64,000 nt of DNA from an uncultured Lachnospiraceae bacterium (GTDB taxonomy: Bacteria; Bacillota; Clostridia; Lachnospirales; Lachnospiraceae). The stretch covers positions 1 through 64,000 of the forward strand of contig CADAOY010000006.1 of the NCBI GenBank assembly GCA_902789665.1, written 5' to 3'. Below the pieces are notes generated by a model. That model did no database searches, had not been told where the DNA came from, and was given only the letters and a program-made list of their open reading frames with translations. Positions 53,889-62,661 of the stretch are shown piece after piece. Positions within the stretch are counted from its first letter, which is position 1; every line of letters begins with the position of its first letter. The position numbers and the translations under genes were made by a program.

Positions 53889-56800
53889 ATGATGTATTCT
53901 AAGGTAGAAACGGACCTTAAGTTCGTAGAAAGAGAAAAAGAAATTGAGAAATTCTGGCGGGATAATGATATATTCCGTAAGAGTATGGAAAATAGAAAAG
54001 AGGGCGAGGTTTATACATTCTATGACGGACCTCCAACTGCCAACGGCAAGCCTCATATCGGCCATGTTTTAACAAGAGTTATCAAGGACATGATTCCAAG
54101 ATACCGTACAATGAAGGGCTATATGGTTCCTCGTAAAGCGGGATGGGATACTCATGGACTTCCTGTTGAATTGGAAGTTGAGAAGGCTCTTGGTTTAAAT
54201 GGTAAAGAGCAGATTGAAGAATACGGAATTGAACCTTTCATTAAACAGTGTAAAGAATCTGTATGGAAATATAAGGGAATGTGGGAAGATTTCTCAGGAA
54301 CAGTAGGTTTCTGGGCTGATATGGACGACCCTTATGTAACATATCATGATGATTATATTGAGTCAGAGTGGTGGGCTCTTAAGGAAATCTGGAATAAAGG
54401 CCTTCTTTACAAAGGCTTTAAAATCGTGCCTTACTGCCCTAGATGTGGAACACCTTTATCTTCAGCAGAAGTTTCCCAGGGTTATAAGACTGTTAAGGAA
54501 AGATCTGCAATTGTAAGATTTAAGGTTGTTGGCGAGGATGCTTTCTTCCTTGCATGGACAACAACACCTTGGACATTACCATCCAACGTGGCTCTTTGCG
54601 TTAACCCTTCAGATACATACTGCAAGGTTAAGGCAGCAGACGGATATACATATTATATGGCAAAGGCTCTTCTGGATACTGTTTTGGGTAAACTTAAAAC
54701 AGAGGAAGCTGAAGCTTATGAAATTTTAGAGACATATACAGGTAAGGACCTTGAATATAAGGAATATGAACCACTTTTTGCATGCGCCAAGGCTGTAGCT
54801 GATAAGCAGAACAAGAAGGGCTTCTTCGTAACCTGTGATAACTATGTAACTATGTCAGATGGTACCGGTATCGTACATATTGCACCTGCTTTCGGTGAAG
54901 ATGATGCCAATGTAGGACGTAATTACGACCTTCCATTTGTACAGTTCGTTAACGGCAAGGGTGAGATGACAGAAGAGACACCTTATGCCGGCAAGTTTGT
55001 TAAGGATGCTGATAAGGATGTACTTGTAGACCTTGATAAGGAAGGCAAGTTATATGATGCTCCTAAGTTTGAGCATGAATATCCACACTGCTGGAGATGC
55101 GATACTCCACTTATCTACTATGCAAGAGAGTCATGGTATATTAAGGAAACAGCAGTTAAGGACGACCTTATCCGCAATAATAATACAGTTAACTGGATTC
55201 CTGAATCAATTGGTAAGGGACGTTTCGGTAACTGGCTTGAGAACATTCAGGACTGGGCTATCAGCCGTAACAGATACTGGGGAACTCCTCTTAATATCTG
55301 GGAGTGCGAGTGCGGTAACTTCGAATGTATCGGTTCAAGAGAAGAATTAAAGGAAAAATCAGGTAAGGAAGAGGCTCTCAGCGTAGAACTTCACAGACCT
55401 TATATTGATGAAATAACAATTACATGCCCTAAGTGCGGCAAGACAATGAAGAGAGTACCGGAAGTTATCGACTGCTGGTTTGACTCAGGTGCAATGCCAT
55501 TTGCTCAGCATCATTATCCATTTGAGAATAAGGATTTATTTGAGCAGCAGTTCCCTGCACAGTTCATCTCTGAAGCTGTTGACCAGACAAGAGGCTGGTT
55601 CCATTCACTTATGGCAGAATCGACACTGCTTTTCAACAAGGCTCCTTATGAGAACGTTATCGTTTTAGGTCACGTTCAGGATAAAGACGGCCAGAAGATG
55701 AGTAAGAGTAAGGGCAATGCGGTTGATCCTTTCGAAAGCCTTGAGCAGTACGGCGCTGATGCCATCAGATGGTATTTCTACATTAACTCAGCACCATGGC
55801 TTCCTAACAGATTCCACGGTGACGCAGTAGTTGAGGGACAGCGTAAGTTCATGGGTACTTTATGGAATACATATGCATTCTTCGTACTCTATGCAAATAT
55901 TGATGAATTTGACGCAACCAAATATACACTTGATTACGATAACCTTCCTGTAATGGATAAGTGGTTATTGTCCAAGATGAATACAGTTATTAAGGAAGTA
56001 GATGATAATCTCTTTAATTACAGAATACCGGAAGCAGCAAGAGCACTTCAGGATTTCGTGGATGAGATGAGTAACTGGTATGTTCGTCGTGGCCGTGAGA
56101 GATTCTGGGCTAAGGGCATGGAACAGGACAAAATCAATGCCTACATGACTTTATATACAGCTCTTGTTAATATAGCCAAGATCTCTGCTCCAATGATTCC
56201 ATTCATGGCAGATGAGATTTATCGTAACCTGGTATGCTCTATTGACAAGGATGCTCCTATCAGCGTTCATCTTTGCGACTTCCCTAAGGCAGATGAGACT
56301 AAGGTTGATAAGAAACTTGAAGAGAATATGGAAGCAGTTCTTAAGATGGTTGTACTTGGCAGAGCATGCCGTAATACATCCAATGTTAAGAACCGTCAGC
56401 CTGTAAGCAAGATGTATATTGCATCTGATGTTACATTAGACAGCTTCTATACAGATATAATTAAGGATGAGCTGAATGTTAAGGAGGTGATTTTTACAGA
56501 TGATTTATCTAACCTCACAACATACAGTTTTAAGCCACAGCTTCGTACTGTAGGTCCTAAGTATGGAAAGAGCCTCGGCGGCATTAAGGAATATCTTGCT
56601 AATGTTGATGGCAACAAGGCAATGGCTGAACTTGAGGCTGAAGGCGCACTTAAGTTTGATGTGGCAGGTGAAGCAATTGAACTTACCAAGGATGACCTTC
56701 TTATTGAGATGCAGCAGCAGGAAGGATATCAGGTAGCTTCAGATAATAAGATTACAGTTGCTCTTGATATTAACCTTACAAAGGAACTCATTGAAGAAGG

Positions 56801-57044
56801 TTATGTGCTTGAGATAATCAGTAAGATTCAGACAATGCGTAAGGATTCAGGCTTCGAGGTTATGGACCATATTAAGGTTTATATTACAGGAAGCGATGAA
56901 CTCGCCAAGGTTGTTACAGATAATAAGGACAGCATTTCTGCCAAGGTTCTTGCAGAAGATGTAATCCTGGATTCTAACATTTCGGCAGCAAAAGATTGGA
57001 ATATTAACGGTATTGATGTTCAAATCGGTGTTGAAAAGATATAA
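53889..57044 (+). CDS. ileS: isoleucyl-tRNA synthetase, long type
   Basis: The 1051-residue class I enzyme has HIGH at 56-59 and KMSKS at 603-607, zinc-type CPRCGTPLSS and CPKCGKTM knuckles, and a large CP1 editing insert with TTPWTLPSNVAL. Its length and its C-terminus (CRNTSNVKNRQPVSKMYIA...) fit the eukaryote-like group of IleRS, many of which resist mupirocin. Two ATGs (53889, 53892) are possible; AAGGAAGG lies just upstream. A 25-base gap leads to the phosphorylase gene. Confidence 0.95.
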   Translation: MMYSKVETDLKFVEREKEIEKFWRDNDIFRKSMENRKEGEVYTFYDGPPTANGKPHIGHVLTRVIKDMIPRYRTMKGYMVPRKAGWDTHGLPVELEVEKALGLNGKEQIEEYGIEPFIKQCKESVWKYKGMWEDFSGTVGFWADMDDPYVTYHDDYIESEWWALKEIWNKGLLYKGFKIVPYCPRCGTPLSSAEVSQGYKTVKERSAIVRFKVVGEDAFFLAWTTTPWTLPSNVALCVNPSDTYCKVKAADGYTYYMAKALLDTVLGKLKTEEAEAYEILETYTGKDLEYKEYEPLFACAKAVADKQNKKGFFVTCDNYVTMSDGTGIVHIAPAFGEDDANVGRNYDLPFVQFVNGKGEMTEETPYAGKFVKDADKDVLVDLDKEGKLYDAPKFEHEYPHCWRCDTPLIYYARESWYIKETAVKDDLIRNNNTVNWIPESIGKGRFGNWLENIQDWAISRNRYWGTPLNIWECECGNFECIGSREELKEKSGKEEALSVELHRPYIDEITITCPKCGKTMKRVPEVIDCWFDSGAMPFAQHHYPFENKDLFEQQFPAQFISEAVDQTRGWFHSLMAESTLLFNKAPYENVIVLGHVQDKDGQKMSKSKGNAVDPFESLEQYGADAIRWYFYINSAPWLPNRFHGDAVVEGQRKFMGTLWNTYAFFVLYANIDEFDATKYTLDYDNLPVMDKWLLSKMNTVIKEVDDNLFNYRIPEAARALQDFVDEMSNWYVRRGRERFWAKGMEQDKINAYMTLYTALVNIAKISAPMIPFMADEIYRNLVCSIDKDAPISVHLCDFPKADETKVDKKLEENMEAVLKMVVLGRACRNTSNVKNRQPVSKMYIASDVTLDSFYTDIIKDELNVKEVIFTDDLSNLTTYSFKPQLRTVGPKYGKSLGGIKEYLANVDGNKAMAELEAEGALKFDVAGEAIELTKDDLLIEMQQQEGYQVASDNKITVALDINLTKELIEEGYVLEIISKIQTMRKDSGFEVMDHIKVYITGSDELAKVVTDNKDSISAKVLAEDVILDSNISAAKDWNINGIDVQIGVEKI

Positions 57045-57069
57045 TTTTTAATTTGATGGAGGATTAGTA

Positions 57070-59739
57070 ATGGCAGCAAGTAAAGATGCACCAAAGAAGA
57101 CACAGGCTAAGAGCGCAGCAAAGAAAACTGTAGCAAAGAAGACAACTGCTACAGCTAAGAAGACTGCAACAACAAAGAGCGCAGCAAAGAAGACTACAAC
57201 TGCGAAGAAAGCTGTAACTACAAAGAAGGCTGCAACTGCAAAGAAGACAACAGCTCCTAAGACAAGAAAGAGCCCTGTTGCAAAGCCGGTAAGCACTTTT
57301 GATAAAGAATTATTCAAAAGAAGTGTCTTATATAATGTTAAAACAATTTATCGTAAGGATATTGAAGAGGCTAATCCTCAGCAGATATTCCAGGCAACAG
57401 CTTATGCCATTAAAGATCAGATAATTGACAGATGGCAGAAGACTCAGAAAGAGTATGAAGCTAAAGATCCTAAGACAGTTTACTATCTTTCAATGGAATT
57501 CTTAATGGGTAGAGCTTTAGGTAACTCAATGATTAACCTTTTAGCTTATGATGACGCTAAGGAAGCACTTGAAGAACTCGGTGTTGATCTTAATGTTATT
57601 GAAGATCAGGAGCCGGATGCAGCTTTAGGTAATGGTGGTCTTGGAAGACTTGCAGCATGTTTCCTTGATTCACTTGCAACACTTGGATATTCAGCATATG
57701 GCTGTGGTATCCGTTACCGTTATGGTATGTTCAAGCAGGAAATCAGAGACGGATATCAGGTAGAGGTTCCGGATAACTGGCTTGCAGACGGTAACCCATT
57801 CGAACTCAGAAGACCTGAATATACAAAGGAAGTTAAGTTCGGCGGTTATGTAAGCGTAAGAGTTGATGAAAACGGACGTAATAACTACTATCAGGAAGGA
57901 TATCAGGCAGTTAAGGCTGTTCCTTATGACCTTCCAATCGTAGGTTATGGCAATGGTATCGTTAATACACTTCGTATCTGGGATGCTCAGCCAATCGACT
58001 GCTTCAGACTTGATTCTTTTGACAAGGGTGATTATCAGAAGGCAGTTGAGCAGGAGAACCTTGCACGTAATATCGTAGAAGTTCTTTATCCAAACGATAA
58101 CCACTATGCAGGTAAGGAATTAAGACTTAAACAGCAGTATTTCTTCATCTCAGCTTCAGTACAGGAAGCAATTGAGAAATACATGAGAACACATAATGAT
58201 ATCAGGAAGTTCTATGAGAAGGTTACCTTCCAGCTTAATGATACACATCCAACTGTAGCAGTAGCAGAACTTATGAGAATCCTTATGGATGAATATTATC
58301 TTACATGGGATGAGGCATGGGATGTAACAACCAAGACCTGTGCTTATACTAACCATACAATCATGGCAGAGGCTCTTGAAAAATGGCCAATCGAGTTATT
58401 CTCAAGACTTCTTCCAAGAGTTTATCAGATCGTTGAAGAAATCAACAGAAGATTCATCGCTGAAATCGAGAGAAGATATCCTGGAAATCAGGAGAAGGTT
58501 CGCAAGATGGCAATCATTTATGATGGCCAGGTTAAGATGGCACACCTTGCAATTGCAGCCGGCTACTCAGTAAATGGTGTTGCAAGACTTCATACGGAGA
58601 TTTTGAAAAATCAGGAGCTTAAAGATTTCTACGAGATGATGCCTGAGAAGTTCAATAACAAGACCAATGGTATTACACAGCGTAGATTCCTTCTTCACGG
58701 TAATCCACTTCTTGCAAGCTGGGTAACAGACCATATTGGTGATGACTGGATTGTAGACCTTCCTGCTATTTCAGGACTTAAGGTTTATGCAGATGATGCC
58801 AAGGCTCAGGCTGAGTTCATGAATATTAAATATCAGAACAAGGTAAGACTCGCTAAATATATTAAAGAGCATAACGGAATCGATGTAGATCCTCGTTCAA
58901 TCTTTGATGTACAGGTTAAGAGATTACATGAATACAAGAGACAGCTTCTTAATATCCTTCATGTAATGTACCTTTACAATGACCTTAAGGAGCATCCAAC
59001 CAAGAAGTTCTATCCAAGAACATTTATCTTCGGTGCCAAGGCTGCTGCAGGTTACAGAAATGCAAAACTTACAATTAAGTTAATTAACTCAGTTGCTGAT
59101 GTAATTAATAATGACCCGTCAATCGATGGCAAGATTAAAGTTGTATTTATTGAGAACTACAATGTATCAAATGCAGAGATTATCTTTGCTGCAGCTGACG
59201 TATCTGAACAGATTTCCACAGCAAGTAAGGAAGCCAGCGGTACAGGTAACATGAAGTTCATGCTTAACGGCGCTGTAACAATTGGTACAATGGACGGCGC
59301 AAACGTTGAAATCGTTGAAGAAGTTGGTAAGCAGAACGCATTTATCTTCGGTCTTTCATCAGATGAAGTTATTAATTATGAGAATAATGGCGGATATGAC
59401 CCGATGGAGATTTTTAACTCTGATCCTGACATTCGTAAGGTGCTTATGCAACTTATTAATGGTACATATTCACCGGATGATCCGGAGAGATTCCGTCATC
59501 TTTACAATTCACTTCTTAATACAGAGAGCACATCAAAGGCTGATACATATTTCATCCTTAAGGACTTCAAGTCTTATGCTGAGGCTCAGAAGAAGGTTGA
59601 GAAGGCTTACATGGACGAGAAGAAGTGGGCTAAGATGTCAATGCTCAATGTAGCATGCTCAGGTAAGTTCACATCAGACAGAACAATTCAGCAGTATGTT
59701 GATGAAATCTGGCATTTGGACAAGGTTGTTTTAAAATAA
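57070..59739 (+). CDS. glgP: glycogen phosphorylase with histone-H1-like lysine-rich N-terminal tail
   Basis: Residues about 76-889 are a full glycogen/maltodextrin phosphorylase: YYLSMEFLMGRALGNSMINL, GNGGLGRLAACFLDS, QLNDTHPT, and Lys729 in GTGNMKFMLNG as the PLP lysine. It releases glucose-1-phosphate from alpha-glucans. Residues 1-75 are almost only Lys, Ala and Thr in AKKTT/AAKKT-like repeats, resembling bacterial histone-H1-like tails; phosphorylases do not normally have this. It is in frame, has GGAGG upstream, and no internal start before residue 75 has a comparable site. The tail may bind nucleic acid, polyphosphate or the glycogen surface. Confidence 0.92.
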   Translation: MAASKDAPKKTQAKSAAKKTVAKKTTATAKKTATTKSAAKKTTTAKKAVTTKKAATAKKTTAPKTRKSPVAKPVSTFDKELFKRSVLYNVKTIYRKDIEEANPQQIFQATAYAIKDQIIDRWQKTQKEYEAKDPKTVYYLSMEFLMGRALGNSMINLLAYDDAKEALEELGVDLNVIEDQEPDAALGNGGLGRLAACFLDSLATLGYSAYGCGIRYRYGMFKQEIRDGYQVEVPDNWLADGNPFELRRPEYTKEVKFGGYVSVRVDENGRNNYYQEGYQAVKAVPYDLPIVGYGNGIVNTLRIWDAQPIDCFRLDSFDKGDYQKAVEQENLARNIVEVLYPNDNHYAGKELRLKQQYFFISASVQEAIEKYMRTHNDIRKFYEKVTFQLNDTHPTVAVAELMRILMDEYYLTWDEAWDVTTKTCAYTNHTIMAEALEKWPIELFSRLLPRVYQIVEEINRRFIAEIERRYPGNQEKVRKMAIIYDGQVKMAHLAIAAGYSVNGVARLHTEILKNQELKDFYEMMPEKFNNKTNGITQRRFLLHGNPLLASWVTDHIGDDWIVDLPAISGLKVYADDAKAQAEFMNIKYQNKVRLAKYIKEHNGIDVDPRSIFDVQVKRLHEYKRQLLNILHVMYLYNDLKEHPTKKFYPRTFIFGAKAAAGYRNAKLTIKLINSVADVINNDPSIDGKIKVVFIENYNVSNAEIIFAAADVSEQISTASKEASGTGNMKFMLNGAVTIGTMDGANVEIVEEVGKQNAFIFGLSSDEVINYENNGGYDPMEIFNSDPDIRKVLMQLINGTYSPDDPERFRHLYNSLLNTESTSKADTYFILKDFKSYAEAQKKVEKAYMDEKKWAKMSMLNVACSGKFTSDRTIQQYVDEIWHLDKVVLK

Positions 59740-59756
59740 TTAATTGCAAAATATAT

Positions 59757-59778
59757 GCCCGGAGTGGTTGCTCCGGGC
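59757..59778 (+). other. hairpin between glgP and the hydratase gene
   Basis: GCCCGGAG pairs perfectly with CTCCGGGC across a 6-base loop. No T-run follows, so it is more likely an mRNA-stability hairpin or a partial terminator than a strong stop. Confidence 0.5.
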
Positions 59779-59811
59779 GTAGTGCGTAAATAGACAGTAA
59801 GGAGACAGTAA

Positions 59812-62091
59812 ATGGTAGAGTTATTTGATAATGGCGCTTACCTCATTAAGGGCCAGTTAATTGATGAAAAGAACCAGGCTGAAGTTAATGCAGCTGCAGG
59901 AGTGGAAGTTAATAAGGAAGAGGCTAAGAAGAATACAATCGCTTATGGTATTCTTAATTCTCATAATACTTCAGGTAACATGGACAAGCTTAAAATCAAA
60001 TTCGATAAGCTTACAAGCCATGATATTACTTTCGTAGGTATTATTCAGACAGCAAGAGCATCAGGTCTTGAGAAATTCCCAATCCCTTATGTTCTTACAA
60101 ACTGCCATAACTCTCTTTGCGCAGTAGGTGGAACAATTAATGAAGATGACCACATGTTTGGTCTTACATGTGCCAAGAAATATGGCGGTGTATATGTACC
60201 ACCTCATCAGGCTGTTATTCACCAGTTTGCAAGAGAAATGCTTGCAGGCGGTGGCAAGATGATTTTAGGTTCTGACTCACATACCAGATATGGTGCGCTT
60301 GGTACCATGGCAATGGGTGAGGGTGGCCCTGAACTTGTTAAACAGCTTCTTAATCAGACATATGATATTAATATGCCGGGCGTGGTTGCAGTATATCTTG
60401 AAGGCGAGCCTGTTAAGGGTGTAGGTCCTCAGGACGTTGCCATTGCCATTATCGGAGCAGTATTCAAAAATGGATATGTAAAGAATAAAGTAATGGAATT
60501 CGTAGGCCCTGGTGTTGGTAAACTGTCGGCAGATTTCCGAATCGGTGTTGATGTAATGACAACAGAGACAACCTGTCTTTCATCAATCTGGCAGACAGAT
60601 GAGATAATCGAGGAATTCTACGATATCCACGGAAGAAGAGATGATTATAAATATCTCACACCTGGCGATGTTGCATACTATGATGGCGTAATTAAGATTG
60701 ACTTATCAACCATCAGACCTATGATTGCAATGCCATTCCATCCAAGCAATGCTTATACAATTGAAGAGTTCAATGCAAATATGATGGATATCATTGATAT
60801 TACAGAGAAGAAGGCGCTTGAGAGCCTTGATGGCGCTGTAGAATACAGCTTAAAGGATAAGGTTAGAAACGGTAAGTTCTATGTAGAACAGGGTATTATC
60901 GCAGGCTGTGCAGGCGGTGGATTCGAGAATATCTGTGCTGCGGCGGATATTTTGGAAGGCAATTATATCGGAAGCGATGCCTTTACAATGAGCGTTTATC
61001 CTGCATCAATGCCAATTTACATGGAATTAATCAAAAATGGCACAGCGGCCAAAATCCTTGCTTCAGGTGCTGTGCTTAAGACTGCATTCTGTGGTCCTTG
61101 CTTCGGCGCCGGTGATACACCTGCCAATAATGCATTCAGTATCAGACATTCTACAAGAAACTTCCCTAACAGAGAAGGTTCCAAACTTCAGAATGGTCAG
61201 ATTTCTTCTGTAGCATTAATGGATGCCAGATCAATTGCTGCAACAGCTGCCAATAAGGGCGAACTTACTGCGGCTACTGATTTTGCAGGAGATTTCAAAA
61301 AATATAAATATTACTTTGATTCAAGCATCTATGCTAACAGAGTATATGATTCCAAGGGCGTGGCTCATCCTGAGGTTGAGATTCAGTTTGGTCCAAATAT
61401 CAAGGACTGGCCGGCAATGTCACCACTTCCGGAGAATCTTTTACTTAAGGTTGTTTCAGAGATTCATGACAGCGTAACAACAACTGATGAGCTTATTCCA
61501 TCAGGTGAGACATCTTCATACCGTTCCAATCCTATTGGTCTTGCTGAGTTTGCATTATCAAGAAAAGACCCTGAATATGTAGGCAGGGCAAAAGCTATCC
61601 AGGTAGCTCAGAAGGCGCTTGAAAAGGGCGAGTGTGCAGGTAAGGCTGTACCTGAGGTTGCTGAGGTTATGAAGGTTGTTAAGGAGATGTTCCCTAATGT
61701 GGATCATGATAATCTTGGCATTGGTTCCACAATCTTCGCAGTTAAGCCGGGTGACGGTTCTGCTAGAGAGCAGGCTGCAAGCTGCCAGAAAGTACTGGGC
61801 GGCTGGGCTAATATTGCCAATGAATATGCTACAAAGAGATACCGCTCCAACCTCATTAACTGGGGTATGATTCCATTCTTAATTAAGGAAGGTGAACTTC
61901 CATTTAAGAACCTGGATTTCATCTTTGTACCTGATGTTAAGAACGCAATTCTGGAAAATAGAAGCGAAATTCAAGCATTTGTGGTTAAAGACGGCAAAAT
62001 GAACGAATTTACACTAGGTCTTGGGGAACTCACAAATGAAGAGAGACAGATTATTCTTAAAGGCTGTTTAATTAATTACAACAGAATTTAG
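59812..62091 (+). CDS. aconitase-family hydratase, YbhJ-like
   Basis: The 759-residue protein has aconitase-superfamily features: [31 protein letters not shown] (with two of the expected Cys ligands), and a C-terminal swivel-like domain with [13 protein letters not shown]. The length and layout match the YbhJ group of uncharacterised hydratases rather than AcnA or AcnB. A 4Fe-4S cluster and a hydroxy-acid (de)hydration are expected, but the substrate is unknown. GTAAGGAGACAG precedes the ATG. Confidence 0.82.
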   Translation: MVELFDNGAYLIKGQLIDEKNQAEVNAAAGVEVNKEEAKKNTIAYGILNSHNTSGNMDKLKIKFDKLTSHDITFVGIIQTARASGLEKFPIPYVLTNCHNSLCAVGGTINEDDHMFGLTCAKKYGGVYVPPHQAVIHQFAREMLAGGGKMILGSDSHTRYGALGTMAMGEGGPELVKQLLNQTYDINMPGVVAVYLEGEPVKGVGPQDVAIAIIGAVFKNGYVKNKVMEFVGPGVGKLSADFRIGVDVMTTETTCLSSIWQTDEIIEEFYDIHGRRDDYKYLTPGDVAYYDGVIKIDLSTIRPMIAMPFHPSNAYTIEEFNANMMDIIDITEKKALESLDGAVEYSLKDKVRNGKFYVEQGIIAGCAGGGFENICAAADILEGNYIGSDAFTMSVYPASMPIYMELIKNGTAAKILASGAVLKTAFCGPCFGAGDTPANNAFSIRHSTRNFPNREGSKLQNGQISSVALMDARSIAATAANKGELTAATDFAGDFKKYKYYFDSSIYANRVYDSKGVAHPEVEIQFGPNIKDWPAMSPLPENLLLKVVSEIHDSVTTTDELIPSGETSSYRSNPIGLAEFALSRKDPEYVGRAKAIQVAQKALEKGECAGKAVPEVAEVMKVVKEMFPNVDHDNLGIGSTIFAVKPGDGSAREQAASCQKVLGGWANIANEYATKRYRSNLINWGMIPFLIKEGELPFKNLDFIFVPDVKNAILENRSEIQAFVVKDGKMNEFTLGLGELTNEERQIILKGCLINYNRI

Positions 62092-62661
62092 AGTTCGTGT
62101 CATAATTTTCTTAATTCGTGTTTATACTATTTTAATATTTTTAAAAAGTGGTATAGTAGTAAATGTAAACAGAACATTGATAATTTAACCAAGATATTTT
62201 TCTTAAGATTTAATTAGAAGAAGTTATTGGATAGAAGGAATAAGTAATATTCTTAGAACGGATTTTGATCTTCCACCCATTCAAATGTTAGTGACCATTC
62301 AAAATTCTGTACCGGAAGAAAGAATGAAGTAATAAGAATAGAACTTAGGAATTCTTGAAGGAATGGATTTTAGTTAAACTTAAGAATGATTTCTAAAGTT
62401 TAAGTTATTAATGTAAATATTTTTAACCGGTGACCTAATCCGTATCGCCGGTTGTAAAAAGGAAACAGCAATAGATCCTTGATGATCATCTCTAGTGCCG
62501 TTTCCTTTTTCCTTTTCACTATTTCTTTGTCAGCCGCCAGCTATCGTCTTACTGGCCCCACGAGATGTCATAAATAAATATTTAAAAATTTCCCCATAAA
62601 TTTTAATATAATATTCGTATATGTAATAGATGATACGAAAAACCTTTGTTTAGGAGGAATT
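62092..62661 (+). other. 570-base untranslated stretch with possible small RNA
   Basis: No credible open frame is present. An extended -10 (TGGTATAGT, box 62152-62157) lies near the start, with inverted AT-rich sequence around it. A CCATTCAAA repeat lies at 62277-62315. AACCGG/CCGGTT (62425-62453) and then a strong terminator (62456-62516) close the region. An untranslated RNA of about 350 bases is therefore possible. The rest, 62517-62661, is probably the serpin promoter and leader. Confidence 0.45.
62456..62516 (+). terminator. intrinsic terminator
   Basis: AAAAAGGAAAC pairs perfectly with GTTTCCTTTTT, extended inside by GCA/TGC and AGAT/ATCT, followed by CCTTTTC. It lies 365 bases after the hydratase stop. 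Confidence 0.85.

Noticed and set aside
57070-57297. Lys-rich tail as a frameshift or mis-called start of glgP
   Set aside because: The frame is continuous, the ribosome site precedes the tail, and third-base choice (AAG, GCA, ACA/ACT) looks like neighbouring coding sequence.
57048-57317. 89-codon minus-strand hydrophobic frame
   Set aside because: It is the complement of the Lys-rich tail of the phosphorylase (AAG read as CTT), giving Phe/Val/Ala runs by chance.
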